From contig JALGAS010000001.1 in NCBI GenBank assembly GCA_023078685.1, positions 5,084,001 through 5,148,000 of the forward strand: DNA of 64,000 nt, given 5' to 3'. This document shows, piece by piece, positions 44,152-55,443 of this stretch (positions are counted from its first letter, which is position 1; each line of letters starts with the position of its first letter). Under the pieces are notes generated by a model. It ran no database searches, had not been told where the DNA came from, and worked only from the letters and a program-made list of their open reading frames with translations. The translations under genes were made by a program, and so were the position numbers. The DNA is from Neopestalotiopsis rosae (taxonomy: Eukaryota > Ascomycota > Sordariomycetes > Amphisphaeriales > Sporocadaceae).

Positions 44152-46327
44152 GTTGCTGGTTGTTTGTAGTCGTCTTGGATGAGGACTTGTGTGTATGCAG
44201 AGTGAGAGACGATTGACGTGATGGGGATAGAAAGGCGACAGAAGCTTTTCTCAATGGGCAAGAGTGCGGATGTGGTGTGATTAATAGATGATGAAGCACA
44301 TGCGATGCAGGGCAGTCTCTGGGGTCTGGGTCTGAGTCGAAGGAGAAAATCGGGTTGCGTGTTTATGCGTGCCATCCGCTTCCAGCGCAGCCAGCAGCCA
44401 GCTTGAGTGCAAGCGCCTGTGCAAGGCCAAGCTTAGGCTAGTACGCTGCTCTCCCGAGCAACAATGACGTCAACTGGTCGTTGCGGGCTCCATAATTTTT
44501 TCACAAGAATGAGAGATTCAAGGAAGGAAAGCTCCAGATCAATGTCCCTCTTAGGTATGGGTATCTAGGTACCTTGCTTTAAGCTAATATTTGACGGTAA
44601 TTGATGCGATTCAAGGTTCTAGTCCACTTTTTGTCTGTCAATGTTTCATGCTTTCTGACACGTTCCCAGCACGTTCAGTTGTCCGTTTTTGAGATTCCCA
44701 TGTCTGGTGTTTTGGCGTCGAGCAAAGCTGCTGGAGCTATGACCGCAGGCCCCAGTATAACCACCCATGGCGCAAAAAGGTAATAAATCACGCTTTTAAA
44801 CGTCACCTATTGTAATAGTAATAATATGGAAGTGCAAGGCCGCGCTTGTTGCGTACTAGCTATCTAGTTAGTAAGCGGCCCGAAAGGGACACAATTTCGT
44901 CTACCCAAGAAATTATCAGTGAAGCAAATGCTCAAGATAGTTGTTGTCCTCGTGACCTGCTTCGACACAGTATTGCTTTTTGTTGTGCGACCTTTGGTGT
45001 CCGCAGGCAGCGAGAGCAACAGCTTTGGTGGATGGGAATATTGTGGACACCATAATCAAACTGCTAATAAAGCATGACAGCCGCCCACAGTGGGGAAAGA
45101 ATACACTCGAACCTTCTTACCATATGGGCTACCAACCACAACTCTGCTCATTGCTCAATGCTCAATTGGATTCAACCTGATGCCACTTCTTCGCTGGTCT
45201 CATTGCTTCTAGTCGCCGGACATCATGAGCCTTGCTTCCTAAAGTTGTACGGTATGAAGAGTGAAAACTTCCGACTTGTACGTGTAATGATATCGGGATA
45301 GGAAGAGACATGTTCGAATTGCTCAAGTGCTCGAGGCGGGCGTGCTTCGCCCATTTGGAGTAGGCACACTGCGATTACGCCATTGGAATTGACAAGTAGA
45401 GAATTTGGGTATTGCACAATGAGTTGTATTTGAAATAACGGGACAGTTGGATCGCCGAAAGGTCTCGGGCTCAGACCATTATGATCAGCCTCGACAGCGA
45501 CGTGCATAGGCGATATACTCGCCCCACGTGTTCGACTGTCTGTCTAACGGCTGGAGATCCGTCTGGATTATATACAAGTGGGCCCATGCTCGACATGAAC
45601 CTATGCGATCTGGCCATGGTATCGACTTTTCACTTATTGGCTCGCTTGCAGTCACAAGTCACAGCAAGAGCCATACTGTCAGACTTCAGGCCCAATGGCT
45701 CGACTTTGTGGCGTATGAAGATCCTTGTCAAATGTCTATTCGTTGCTTCACTTCATCCAGGGCCAGCCCATACTCCCGAAACGTGGAAGCTTCGCAATAT
45801 TGGGCCACATCAGGCTTCTAGTTGTCTGTATTCGCTATTCGGAAATACTGTGGTACGATGCCGGGCGCATGATCGGGACTTTCCTTCGAAACGCTGCCCA
45901 AAAGCGTATCCACGAAAGTGTGATGAAATGTGCTGGAGGATCATCGATGGCTGGTGTCTTGCTAGCAAGGGCGCTCGCTGACTGATGCATCACTCTACGA
46001 AATGCAGCCGCACGTATTTTGGCAGATATCAGTCTGTTGACACATAACATTGGCGTGGTATCTATATTTAGTAATGCCATTCAAGATGTCACAAATGGGG
46101 ATAATCATTAGGCATGAAGGCAGCCACCTCTGCACCACTAGATGCGAGATAAGGTGCGTCAGGCGAGTTCGTTTGTTGCATCGTTTCTCCTTGATGGATC
46201 CAGTGGCAATTTTTGGGCCCAGCCCAGCCTAACATATGTTTACTTAAAAAGCATCAGTACTCTCCCATACCTGGCCGTGTAATCAGAATTCGACATGAAG
46301 CAAAGGTGTTGATCTACCATTAATACC
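44152..46327. other. Intergenic region, no gene seen
   Basis: About 2.2 kb. The first part is the leader and promoter of the OM14-like gene on the minus strand. An ORF of 166 codons at 45481-45981 is rich in Cys and Arg but has no signal peptide, no recognisable motif and no splice pattern. I leave it uncalled. Confidence 0.45.
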
Positions 46328-48329
46328 ATGGCTGTCGTAATGCACCCACCCGCGATAGTGTCCCCGGAAATAGAGCCATCTATCTTCCTAGAGGGCTTCA
46401 TCCATCACGTCCAAAGTCTTGCGCGGGAGAGTTCCTACCAATATCTCAAGAAAGTCCTCGAAGAAAACAGCAATTTGAAGGAAAGAAATCATGTTTTGGA
46501 TATCACCAATGAAGAAAATTATCGCACCATCTCAAAACTCCAAGTACAGCTGGATGACTATTCAAAGCGCTACGAAGAGCAGAGCAGAGAGATAGCCACG
46601 CTTGCCGAGGAGAAAGCGTCGTGGGACGCGAAGGTGGCCAAACTGGAGTCTGACACAGAGTCGGCTCAGAAGACATCGAATGACAATGCGGAGGCTTTAT
46701 CAAGGCTACAGACCGAAGTTGCCAACAAGAGTGCTAGTCTCGAAGCCAAAGATGCAGAGCTTGAGTCGACCAAGGCTGAGCTCACCAATGTTAGTGCTAC
46801 ACTCGATGCAACAACTTCTGACCTTGAGGCAGTTGAGGTGGAGCTGGATGAAAGCAAAGCTACTCTGGAATCCACGATGAATGATCTTGAGAGGAGCAAG
46901 GCCGACGTTGAAAAGTCCCATGCTGCCCTGGAATCCGCAGATACGAAGCTCAAGTCTGCGAACACTCGGCTGGTCGAGACCACGACAACGCTCGAAACAA
47001 CAAGAAAACAACTTCAAGAGAGCGTTGAACACTGCTCTTCTCTGCAAATTGACGTCAATGTCAAGTCTTCTGATCTCGAAAGCCTCCAAGTGAGCCTCGA
47101 TGAAGAAAAGTCAGCCCTCGCCGCCGCGCAGGTGGCGCTCGAAAAAGCCACGACCAATCTTCGATTAACAAGAGACGATCTGGATAAGAAGAACACGAGA
47201 CTTGGCGAACTCGATACGCTTTCATTCAAGATGAGATCCCCGCCACAGGTTCAAACGTGAGTATGCTCCTTTCAGACTTGTAATCGTCATGCTCATATTC
47301 TCCTCCAGGCAGCAACATCTGCAAAACATGTTTACACTCTCTTATCGCTGGGCCGAGAGTCTATTTGCCAATGACCTGGAAGAGACTAACTTCACGGCCC
47401 CCAACGCAAGCACCAACTGGGCCAAGATGCGCACCCACGGACGAGTCCACCGCATGATCCCGCTTCCACTGTCCAACACGCGCGAGGCCAAGAAGATGCG
47501 CGTCGCCGCGGCGCTGGCCATACTCGCCTGGGCCCTGGCCCAGTACGTCTTCCAGCCCACCTACCTCTTGCAGTGCAACGAGCTCTGCGACCTGCTGGGC
47601 GGGCTGGCGGACGACGACCCGGCGCGCGAGCTCTACCTCCGCAGCGTCCTGCTGCCCGTGCTGCCGCCGCGGCAAAAGGCCAACGGCAAGCGGCGCATTG
47701 AGCAGGTCGTGACCGAGGTCTTTGCCGCCGTCTCGCCCGTCCTGCCGGCCGGCCGCCACGACGAAGTCCGCGGCGGCCTCGAGGCCATCTGCAAGCAAAT
47801 TTGCGGGCAGTGGATGAGGCTCCAGCTTCTCGACGATAAGATCGAGCCCAGCTTTGACGCCTACGACGAGGAGGACTGGAGGCTGTTGCAGCTGACTGCC
47901 CTGGACGACGCCAGCGGCGAGGAGGGCCAGGCTCCTTCTGGCACACCGGCAGCTCAAACTGCCGATTCCAACGAATCCGCCATTGCCGACGACTCTGGTC
48001 CCGACGGCGTGGTATCCGACGTGGAGGAGATTGCGGCCGTTCTATGGCCATCCTTCCTGTCGTCCCGTGGCGGCGAGTCGGAACTCGTCTGCGAGGGTTT
48101 CGTCCTGACCAAGACGCAAGTCAAGCCGGCGTACAGCGAGGAGAGGGCCGCGCAACAAAACGGCGCCCACCGGGCCGCGCGGCAAATGAGCCGCCGGGAC
48201 CGGACAAAGTCCTTTGCCACCACCGCCAACGGTGAAGACGAGAGCGCCTCCGACGACCGGGCGTCTTTTTTATCACACACGGAGCCGGCCGAAGGCGGAG
48301 GCGGCGGCGAAAGAGCAGGCGCGCCTTGA
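46328..48329 (+). CDS. Coiled-coil protein of unknown function
   Basis: Exons are 46328-47256 and 47309-48329, giving 649 aa. Residues 40-300 form one long coiled coil with heptad-like units (LESTKAELTNVSATLDATTSDLEAV is a stretch of such units at about 140-165), rich in Glu, Lys, Ser and Leu. The C-terminal 340 residues hold a globular part (QNMFTLSYRWAESLF, MRVAAALAILAWALAQYVF, YLLQCNELCDLLGGL) with helical, partly hydrophobic segments, then an acidic disordered end. The fold resembles nothing I can name. Codon use changes at the intron: the second exon is much richer in G+C than the first. It is convergent with the next gene, also unknown. Confidence 0.7.
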
Positions 48330-48819
48330 GTCCACGACCACCACAAGCCACGATCATTGGGCAGCAGCGACACGGGACCAGTGACCCAAGCAGGCATCTG
48401 AGAGAATGGGCCTCGAGGTGGAGATCCAGAATACTCAACGGCAGTTCTGAGCTTGTAGTTCAGAGTCTACATGATGATGCTCGAGTTTCTCAGTCTGATT
48501 CCGAGCGGCGGCGAAGGGCGGATGCAGCAAGTAGCGACGCAAGTCGCAGGAGTCCAAGAACTCTATAGTATATCTGTCACTGGTTTGTTTCTGTGATCTC
48601 GTGTAGGATAAGGGCATCTTTGGTGTTGGCTCGTGTTTTTATCGGCATGCCTCTGTGCATAAGGGTCTTTGCATCGCATTATTTGTTTATCGCATGTAGT
48701 ACTTCTCAGTTATTTCTCTCATTTGTAAGATCATAATCCCTCAATATTATATGCTACCATACCAAGCCCCGGTATATCGTACGAATTCCATTCTGTTGCT
48801 TACCTTGAGGTGCTTTTTT
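48330..48819. other. Convergent 3' region, no gene seen
   Basis: 490 bp between stops, AT-rich towards 48700. No supported ORF. Confidence 0.5.
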
Positions 48820-49830
48820 TCACAAGGCTATCATACTTCCCCCTGACTGGGATTTGTCCGAAAAGCTCTCCAAAAACTTCTCTATGGTAGGATCATGGAA
48901 TGACGAACTCTGTCTCCATCTCTTTTCATCTGCTATTCCAATGCTCTCAAAGAACTTCTCGAACCAGCACACATACGCCTTGAGCCTGGAGTCGGATATA
49001 CTCACCTCCGAGCCGTCGCGGTCTTCGCCGGTCTTCTCCCTTGACTCTTTACGAGCGTGATCCACCACGTCCATGGCCGCGTCTATGGTCAATTTCTTCT
49101 CCTCCGCGGACGCGAACGAGGCAATGCCCCAATTGCAACCAGCACCACCCTCGGCGGGGCCACGGCTCCCAATAACACCATCCCGGTGGTCCCGTAGATG
49201 GATATGCAGACCCAAGAGACCCATGACCACGTTGAGCAGCTCGGACCGGCCGAGCTTGACCTCATGGCGCAGCGGATGCAGCACGAACCGCAGGACAAAG
49301 TAAACGATGTGCTTGAGGAGCGGCCACTTCTGCTTGTCCCGGGGCTCGGCGGGCCAGGACGAGAAACGCACCGCCTTGTTCATTCTCGTCATGTGGTCGA
49401 CGGCTTCGAGCGCCATGCTAATGTCTCGAATGGACATCTTTTCCGGTCCGCCCGGGAGTCCGTCGAGAAAGGTCTTCACCTCCTCCTGAGCCCAGTCGCA
49501 AAAGATCAAGGTTCGCAGGCCCTCCGGGGTGACGAGGTTGGGGCTTGGATGATGGGGGCTCCTCTTCATTTGCGGCATCTGCAGGGCCAGGGCTGCGAAG
49601 CCGTACACTACATCGTCTCTGACATCACCCAGTGCGCGTTCCAACGAGTCCGGACGGGGTTCGATTCTATAAAACCGCCATATCTCCTTGTCGCTGTCCG
49701 GCAGTAGTGAAGCTAGTCTGAGATTGAGGGAACTCAAGAGGTACGAATCTGGGCTCATTCGTCTGCTAGAAGAGCAATGTTCGTCAATACGACTGCTGGA
49801 TGCTGGAGCGTTTGTAGAGCTAGACGACAT
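48820..49830 (-). CDS. Conserved-looking helical protein of unknown function
   Basis: Single exon, 336 aa. A Ser-rich start (MSSSSTNAPASSSRIDE) is followed by a mainly alpha-helical soluble protein (SLNLRLASLLPDSDKEIWRF, LRTLIFCDWAQEEVKTFLDGL, KHIVYFVLRFVLHPLRHEV). No signal peptide, no clear membrane helix, no catalytic motif that I recognise. Its reading frame is intact over 1 kb in GC-rich sequence with a credible codon pattern, which supports a real gene. The ORF opposite it (49198-49707) is a shadow. Related only by position to its convergent neighbour. Confidence 0.65.
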   Translation of the reverse strand: MSSSSTNAPASSSRIDEHCSSSRRMSPDSYLLSSLNLRLASLLPDSDKEIWRFYRIEPRPDSLERALGDVRDDVVYGFAALALQMPQMKRSPHHPSPNLVTPEGLRTLIFCDWAQEEVKTFLDGLPGGPEKMSIRDISMALEAVDHMTRMNKAVRFSSWPAEPRDKQKWPLLKHIVYFVLRFVLHPLRHEVKLGRSELLNVVMGLLGLHIHLRDHRDGVIGSRGPAEGGAGCNWGIASFASAEEKKLTIDAAMDVVDHARKESREKTGEDRDGSEVSISDSRLKAYVCWFEKFFESIGIADEKRWRQSSSFHDPTIEKFLESFSDKSQSGGSMIAL

Positions 49831-50550
49831 CTTTTCAATAATGATTTAACAGGTGTTGCCAGGTTGTGCTAGTGACTTATGTCTATATGGTCTGCAATAT
49901 GAAGTCCAAGAGTATGAAGCACCTTTGGAGCAATTATATAGAGCGATCGTGCTTCGTGAATAATGCATTCTAAACAAAACAATGTTCTCGACGTAGACAC
50001 AAAGAAAGTCTGAAATGCCCCTTTCAAGAGAGAAATTTATGTCCGAACAATTGTTCTTTGTCTGGCTCAATTGTCCAAGTTATCTCTCGATCGAAGTAAA
50101 ATATTGGCAAAGACTGGTGGAGGTCCATGTCAGCCGAGATTTCTTTTGTCATAATATAACTACGGGTCCACAACGATCGTAATGGAGCCGCAACTATACA
50201 TAATGGGAATCGATAGTCCAAGGCAACTAATTAGTCATATTCTTGTGATATCTCTGCAGTAATTTGCCGTGGTAGTCCTATGCCTACCTATACACCTAGG
50301 TTACCTACACTGCGGATATGTCCGCCCAAGAGGGCAAGCGGGTGGGGCTTCTAGCACCAGTGACTCACTGTAGTATCTCGCAGGGCGCGCCTATCAGTAC
50401 GACCCAAACGACTGCACAACCGATTTGTCATCTTTAAACATAAGTTGAACATATAAATATATATTTACTCGTATATTTCTATCTCAAGATTTCTGATTTG
50501 CTCAATATCACTGCTAAACTGAAGTTTTGCACCACTTTTCAAAATTCACA
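49831..50550. other. Divergent promoter region, no gene seen
   Basis: About 720 bp, AT-rich, between the start of the unknown gene and that of the isochorismatase-like gene. A TATAAATATATATT tract lies at 50452-50465, about 85 bp before the start. Confidence 0.5.
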
Positions 50551-51213
50551 ATGAAACCCGCCAGCACCAGCAAGACAGCACTGATCATCATCGATGTACA
50601 AAACGGTTTTCTGCACCCGACATACTGGGGCACAAGCAGAAGCACACCCCAATGCGAGGAGAACATTGAAAGGTTGCTGAAAGCGGCGCGTGCTTACAAC
50701 AGCAACATACCGGCCGACAGCCCAAACTCCATCTTGATTACCCACGTACTGCACCACAGCACCTCTATGGATTCACAACTACACCCATCCAAGCAAATCG
50801 AGTCTGGCGGACGAACACTCCGAAATATAGATCCTCTAGAGTGTGCAAAGCCACTGGCCGGCGAGCCCATCTGGACAAAGAATGTCAACTCGGCCTTTAT
50901 CGGCACAGGCCTCGAGGCTTTACTGCGAGAAAATGGTGTCCGACAGCTCGTCATCTGTGGACTCACGACCGACCACTGTGTCAGCACTTCTACGCGTATG
51001 GCTGCTAATCTGAGGATTGTCGATGTCATGGGAGAAGATGGCCGGGTTGTGGATGGGGGTGAAATTGTGCTCGTGGGAGACGCGTGTGCGACGCATGCGA
51101 GGGGCAAGTTTGATGCCGAGACGGTTCACCAGGTCAGCCTTGCCAGCTTGGATGGAGAATTTGCGGAGGTCCATGGTACGGATCTTGTGATTCAGAAAGT
51201 TTTGGCAGCATGA
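50551..51213 (+). CDS. Isochorismatase-like cysteine hydrolase
   Basis: Single exon, 220 aa from the ATG at 50551. The frame opens at 50527 but the conserved first strand TALIIIDVQNGF starts soon after 50551. Catalytic triad of the superfamily: Asp in IIDVQNGF, Lys in WTKNVNSAF, Cys in GLTTDHCVSTSTRMA, with the cis-peptide-type VICGLT before it. The family includes nicotinamidases, N-carbamoyl hydrolases and isochorismatases. The substrate is not clear. No signal peptide, so cytosolic. It ends 177 bp before the convergent stop of the GT4 gene. Confidence 0.9.
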   Translation: MKPASTSKTALIIIDVQNGFLHPTYWGTSRSTPQCEENIERLLKAARAYNSNIPADSPNSILITHVLHHSTSMDSQLHPSKQIESGGRTLRNIDPLECAKPLAGEPIWTKNVNSAFIGTGLEALLRENGVRQLVICGLTTDHCVSTSTRMAANLRIVDVMGEDGRVVDGGEIVLVGDACATHARGKFDAETVHQVSLASLDGEFAEVHGTDLVIQKVLAA

Positions 51214-51389
51214 TGGGAGTTTCTTGCTTGAGGCCTTGACCAGAAAATGGCTAATAGACCCCCAAAGCATGGTCACATATTTGGGATTTGGAAATATTCG
51301 GCAGCATTTCCGGAAGTCGCCAGTCCCAAATCTCAAAGATTTCCTGATTGACATGCCGTCAATCTACATGTGTCTCGCTTTTTGTAACT

Positions 51390-52922
51390 TCAAGCAGCAA
51401 TCTTCGTACCCTTATTCTTGATGAAATGGGCCCCTTTGATAAAGGCAAGGTACACACTGACACCAGCCCAAAAGGCGGTAATAACGGAGAGACCCCAAAT
51501 GAGCTTTACATCCATGACTCTGGGAGCGACGGCCTTTCGCAAGGCTGTGCTCATCATGAACCAACTCCACAGCGGCGGACTTTCTCTGGATTCGATGAGC
51601 TGGTCCTCTGCTTGCTCGCCTTCGTGCTGCTCGATTGTGTCAAGCATCTTCCACGCGACCTTGTTACCAATCTTGTCCCAGGTTGCTTCGCAAGCTTGGT
51701 TGCGAGCAGCGCTGCTCAGTTGCTCGCGCAGTTGCGGTTGATTTGCAACCTCCAGGACTTGGTCGACAAATGCGTGCAGATCGTTGGGTGGAACGAGGTA
51801 GCCGCTGGTACCGTGGTCGATAATGTCGCTGGGTCCGCCTTCGTCTCTTGCTATGACCGGCACGCCACTTGCCATCGATTCCAAGACGACCAGTCCAAAG
51901 GTTTCAGTAATCGAGCAGTGGAGAAACAGATCGGCCGAGGCATAGTGGGCCATGAGTTCCTCGCCTGTCTTGAATCCGGCGAAAATCACTTTTCCCTCGT
52001 TGCTAAGTGGTCGGAAGAGGTCTCGAACCTCCTGTTCCACGATCGTATTGCGGTTTCCGCCGACAATCACCAACTTGAAATTTAAACCGCGTCTTGCCAG
52101 CTCGTGGGCTGCATCAGCCAGAAAGCCAAAGCCCTTCTCACCTGCAAGTCGCGAACAAGTGAACAAAATGATTTCTCCGTTTGGCGCCCATTGATTGCGG
52201 AGATCGTTGCTGCGTTTTGCCGGGCTGAATCCATCTGTACTAACACCTCGCCTCAAAACGTCCAGCTTTTCGCTCTGAACCCCAGCATCCCCTTCAAGGT
52301 ACCTCTTCACAAACTTGCTCGGATAAAAGATGGTCTTGACGGAGGAGTGGGAGAAGAGATACCCTTGTACCTTGCTAAAAGTCCAGCTGGCAATAGACCC
52401 TAGTGGCTGGGGAAATAGGATCTCGCAATACCCGGCTAGATCTGTCTGAAAGTTGCAAATGACTGGTACTTGCAACTCTTCTGGTTGTTGGCGAAGTTGT
52501 AGCATGACTTGGAATCCCAGCGACGCCGGACTCCCCAGATAGATCAAGTCGGGAGGGCCGCCAAACGTCCTTTGGTATAGTTGCGACAACCGGACGGGAT
52601 AGACAATGGAGAGTTCGGGGTTAAAGGGCAGCGGATATCCCGTCAAGCGAATCTCTTGCGCCTGCATCGAGCTGGGGCCAATGTTGTCGATGGCTTCAAA
52701 CGTATTGACCTTGGTATGGTTGTGTGGCGCTACAACGGCGACTTGAGCACCATGCGATCGCAAATGGTTGACCAAGTTCATATTTGTCCTGCTCACTCCG
52801 TTTATGGGACCGAAAGACTCGACGCAGAATAGGATGCGACGGCCACGCAGGCCAGAAGGGAATGCGCTTAGATCAGGAGGATCCATGTTGATGATAGTCT
52901 GTGTACTTGATATGAAGCACAA
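51390..52922 (-). CDS. GT4 family glycosyltransferase (SQD2/MgtA-like) with C-terminal membrane anchor
   Basis: Single exon, 510 aa (498 aa if the ATG at 52886 is the start). GT-B fold: the N-terminal half begins GRRILFCVESFGPINGVSRTN with the glycine loop, followed by LVNHLRSHGAQVAVVAPHNHT. The C-terminal half has FTCSRLAGEKGFGFLADA, FAGFKTGEELMAHYASADLFL and the EX7E motif ETFGLVVLE with SMASGVPVIARDEGGPSDII. This layout is that of retaining GT4 enzymes that glycosylate lipid acceptors (plant SQD2, bacterial MgtA). A hydrophobic segment near the end (LIWGLSVITAFWAGVSVYLAF is the region) and a Lys-rich tail suggest ER or Golgi anchoring. Donor and acceptor are not known. It is divergent from UDP-glucose dehydrogenase. 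Confidence 0.88.
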   Translation of the reverse strand: MCFISSTQTIINMDPPDLSAFPSGLRGRRILFCVESFGPINGVSRTNMNLVNHLRSHGAQVAVVAPHNHTKVNTFEAIDNIGPSSMQAQEIRLTGYPLPFNPELSIVYPVRLSQLYQRTFGGPPDLIYLGSPASLGFQVMLQLRQQPEELQVPVICNFQTDLAGYCEILFPQPLGSIASWTFSKVQGYLFSHSSVKTIFYPSKFVKRYLEGDAGVQSEKLDVLRRGVSTDGFSPAKRSNDLRNQWAPNGEIILFTCSRLAGEKGFGFLADAAHELARRGLNFKLVIVGGNRNTIVEQEVRDLFRPLSNEGKVIFAGFKTGEELMAHYASADLFLHCSITETFGLVVLESMASGVPVIARDEGGPSDIIDHGTSGYLVPPNDLHAFVDQVLEVANQPQLREQLSSAARNQACEATWDKIGNKVAWKMLDTIEQHEGEQAEDQLIESRESPPLWSWFMMSTALRKAVAPRVMDVKLIWGLSVITAFWAGVSVYLAFIKGAHFIKNKGTKIAA

Positions 52923-55443
52923 GCAGGTGATTCTTTGTTGGTGTTGTTGGTGTTGTCGTTGCTATTTTATGATGCTTGTTCTTCTTATCCAACGAAGTCG
53001 TATAGGTAAGATAACAAACTGGAATGTTTGATCAACAGCTACGTAAACAAATATGTCAATTATCTGGCTGGTCAGGACTGTGAGGTGGGCCACTTTATTC
53101 AAACCTTCAGCCAGATGGGGATTGCTGCATGTAGTATCTAACTCAATACTATGTGGTGCTTGAAATCCGTCCGACAGATAGGGCAAAGCGACATGCCTGA
53201 CCTTGTCCCACTATATCTTGTCCCATCTGCACACATGATTCAGGGTGGCAGGTTTCGTGGATCATCTGGCGTCCAAGGAAAGCATGGATACCGGATACCG
53301 ATACCATAATCGGTGTATTCTCTTGGTGGTGGCGGGTTGCCATTTTGGGTGCTGCATCTGCTCAAGTGCTGCTAGGTTGGATGATCATGTTTGGCGGGGT
53401 GACTTTGTAGTGTAACCATTTTGGTGGGGCGCACCTAATGCAGCTGCCCATCGCCGGTACCTTCCTAGGCCTAGGTTCCGTATCTCTCTATCAGATGCAC
53501 AGACAGCCAATGATTTTACGCACGTTGCCTCTTTCCCTTCTTCCTCTCGACCATGAGCTTTTCATCTGGTCACGACTCAACTTCCTCGATCATGCACATC
53601 AAGGCCACGAGAGATGATTGAGTCTTTTGATCGCGAATATTTTCTTCCTGTCCCTATTGATTTTATCACCACGCTTAATCATCTCTCAATAATTGTCTCG
53701 GAATTCCTCCCACCATCGACGGACGACATCAGGGCCCTTTCTGTCGTCTGGTCCCTCCAATGCAACCATCCCAGCGGGACAGGTCCCCAAGGTCCCTACG
53801 TGCATGCCGTCGTGCCTTGTCCATGTTGACTATGAGACAGGCACTTTGATTAGAGTAGAAGACAATTTTCTCGCCTCGAGCTCAGAGTCGTTTTTACTCT
53901 AAAGGCGCTGAGCATACTATCATAAGCACATGCTACAGTGCCTGTCGGAGATAAGCCAACTGCAGTGGTGTTTTCACGAGACTTTGTTGTGTGCTTGGCT
54001 CGAAGCAGATTGCGCGCCAATCAGAGCCCGCGAAACATGCACGCCATCCATATAATCAAGACCAACCCCGCTACTGATCTATTCCAGGGCGACATCCTAA
54101 TCCATTTCCCTCCCTCGGCCGTTCTCAAGCAGGTCAGAACTCTTGCCGTATAATAGCTCACAGTTGATCGATGCAACACGCACGAATGAAACAACCAGCA
54201 TTCGTTCCGGAGCCGGAGCTAGTAACCTTTGCCAGAATGCAGTGGCTATGGAGGGGCACACATGAAAGGGCCATTGTGAAGCATACCCTGCCTGTCTACT
54301 GAATTCTCCGATTCACGTGTAGCCTTGCAGCATCCAGCGCTCGACCACTGACCGTCCAGCATATCGCCCCCGTGCTTTTGGTGTAGCTCTTTGTTGGCCG
54401 TCCGACGTCGTATACACTTACATGCATGCCATATGTCGCCGCCGAATCCAGACCAGCCGAATCTCAAAGACAGACACCATGTACAATGTACATCCAGCTC
54501 ATACTGACTATACGTTACTGGCCACATTCGCACACGACAGAATAGTGTACCGGGCAAGTAGATTTTTCTTTTGTCCACTGTAATGCTTCAGTCGCCGCCC
54601 ATGAAACGCGCCAAAGGTCGGTGCGGGCACAGTTCCAACAGGCCTAGTTCGTGCTAGGACCGTATATCGTGCGTAACCGTCGCCTTCACCGTTCAACGTC
54701 TCCTACGCTGCGGGAAGCTAATATCGCGGCAAGTCACCATGTGGTACATCCAGAAGATTCCCAGCCCTGGATCAGGTTGCACGAGATCGTCGCTGCCCAA
54801 GCATGATACCATACCAAAAATACTTTGCCGCCGTTATTTGCTTATCGCACCAGTCATGCTGTTTGAACAAAACACATGTTGACATTGCCATGTACTGAAG
54901 GCGCTTTTCCACAGAGACTCGCCACAACAAGTTTCGTTATCTAGTGAGTAGACATGACCAGGACAAGCGTCAGTCTCATTCCCTAGATGACCCGAACTGT
55001 CACTGGCATACCATATCAGCGCTGTATGACTGGACCCCAAGTAACACAGAAACTGTTGAAATGTATGGCCGACAAATAGTGGTCGCCAAATACATGCTGC
55101 CCTTGTCATGCTTGCGTTACTAATTACCTGGGCTTGTCACAACTTCCTAGTCTAGGAAGGCACCTTTCGGATACCTTGAGCTGTTTTCGCTTTCCTTTCC
55201 AGATCGTCAATTCAATTTCCTCTCTTTTTCTCTCTCTCTCCATCATCGGAGTCTCACGGAAGCGCCTGAAAATTCCACCCAAGCCACATTCTGTGTTCCA
55301 GTCCGCGGATTGTACGTGATCGCGTGGCTCTGGTAGAAATCACTTATATTCCTTGCCATACCCTCACGCGACAGCCCATCTCCCTCGTTTCTCCCCCTCT
55401 TCCTCTGATCAAAACATATCAAAACTTTCCGAGAGGCTGCTGC
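52923..55443. other. Divergent region between GT4 and UDP-glucose dehydrogenase genes
   Basis: About 2.5 kb with no supported gene. Short ORFs (60-110 codons) lie on both strands. From 55185 to 55260 the plus strand is rich in C and T (CTCTTTTTCTCTCTCTCTCC), as in leaders of strongly expressed fungal genes. Confidence 0.5.

Noticed and set aside
45481..45981. 166-codon Cys/Arg-containing ORF
   Set aside because: Considered as a small secreted protein, but there is no signal peptide and a competing frame overlaps it.
47361..48051. Long antisense ORFs (198 and 219 codons) opposite the coiled-coil gene
   Set aside because: Two overlapping frames in the same GC-rich block, both Arg/Ala-rich. 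Typical shadows.
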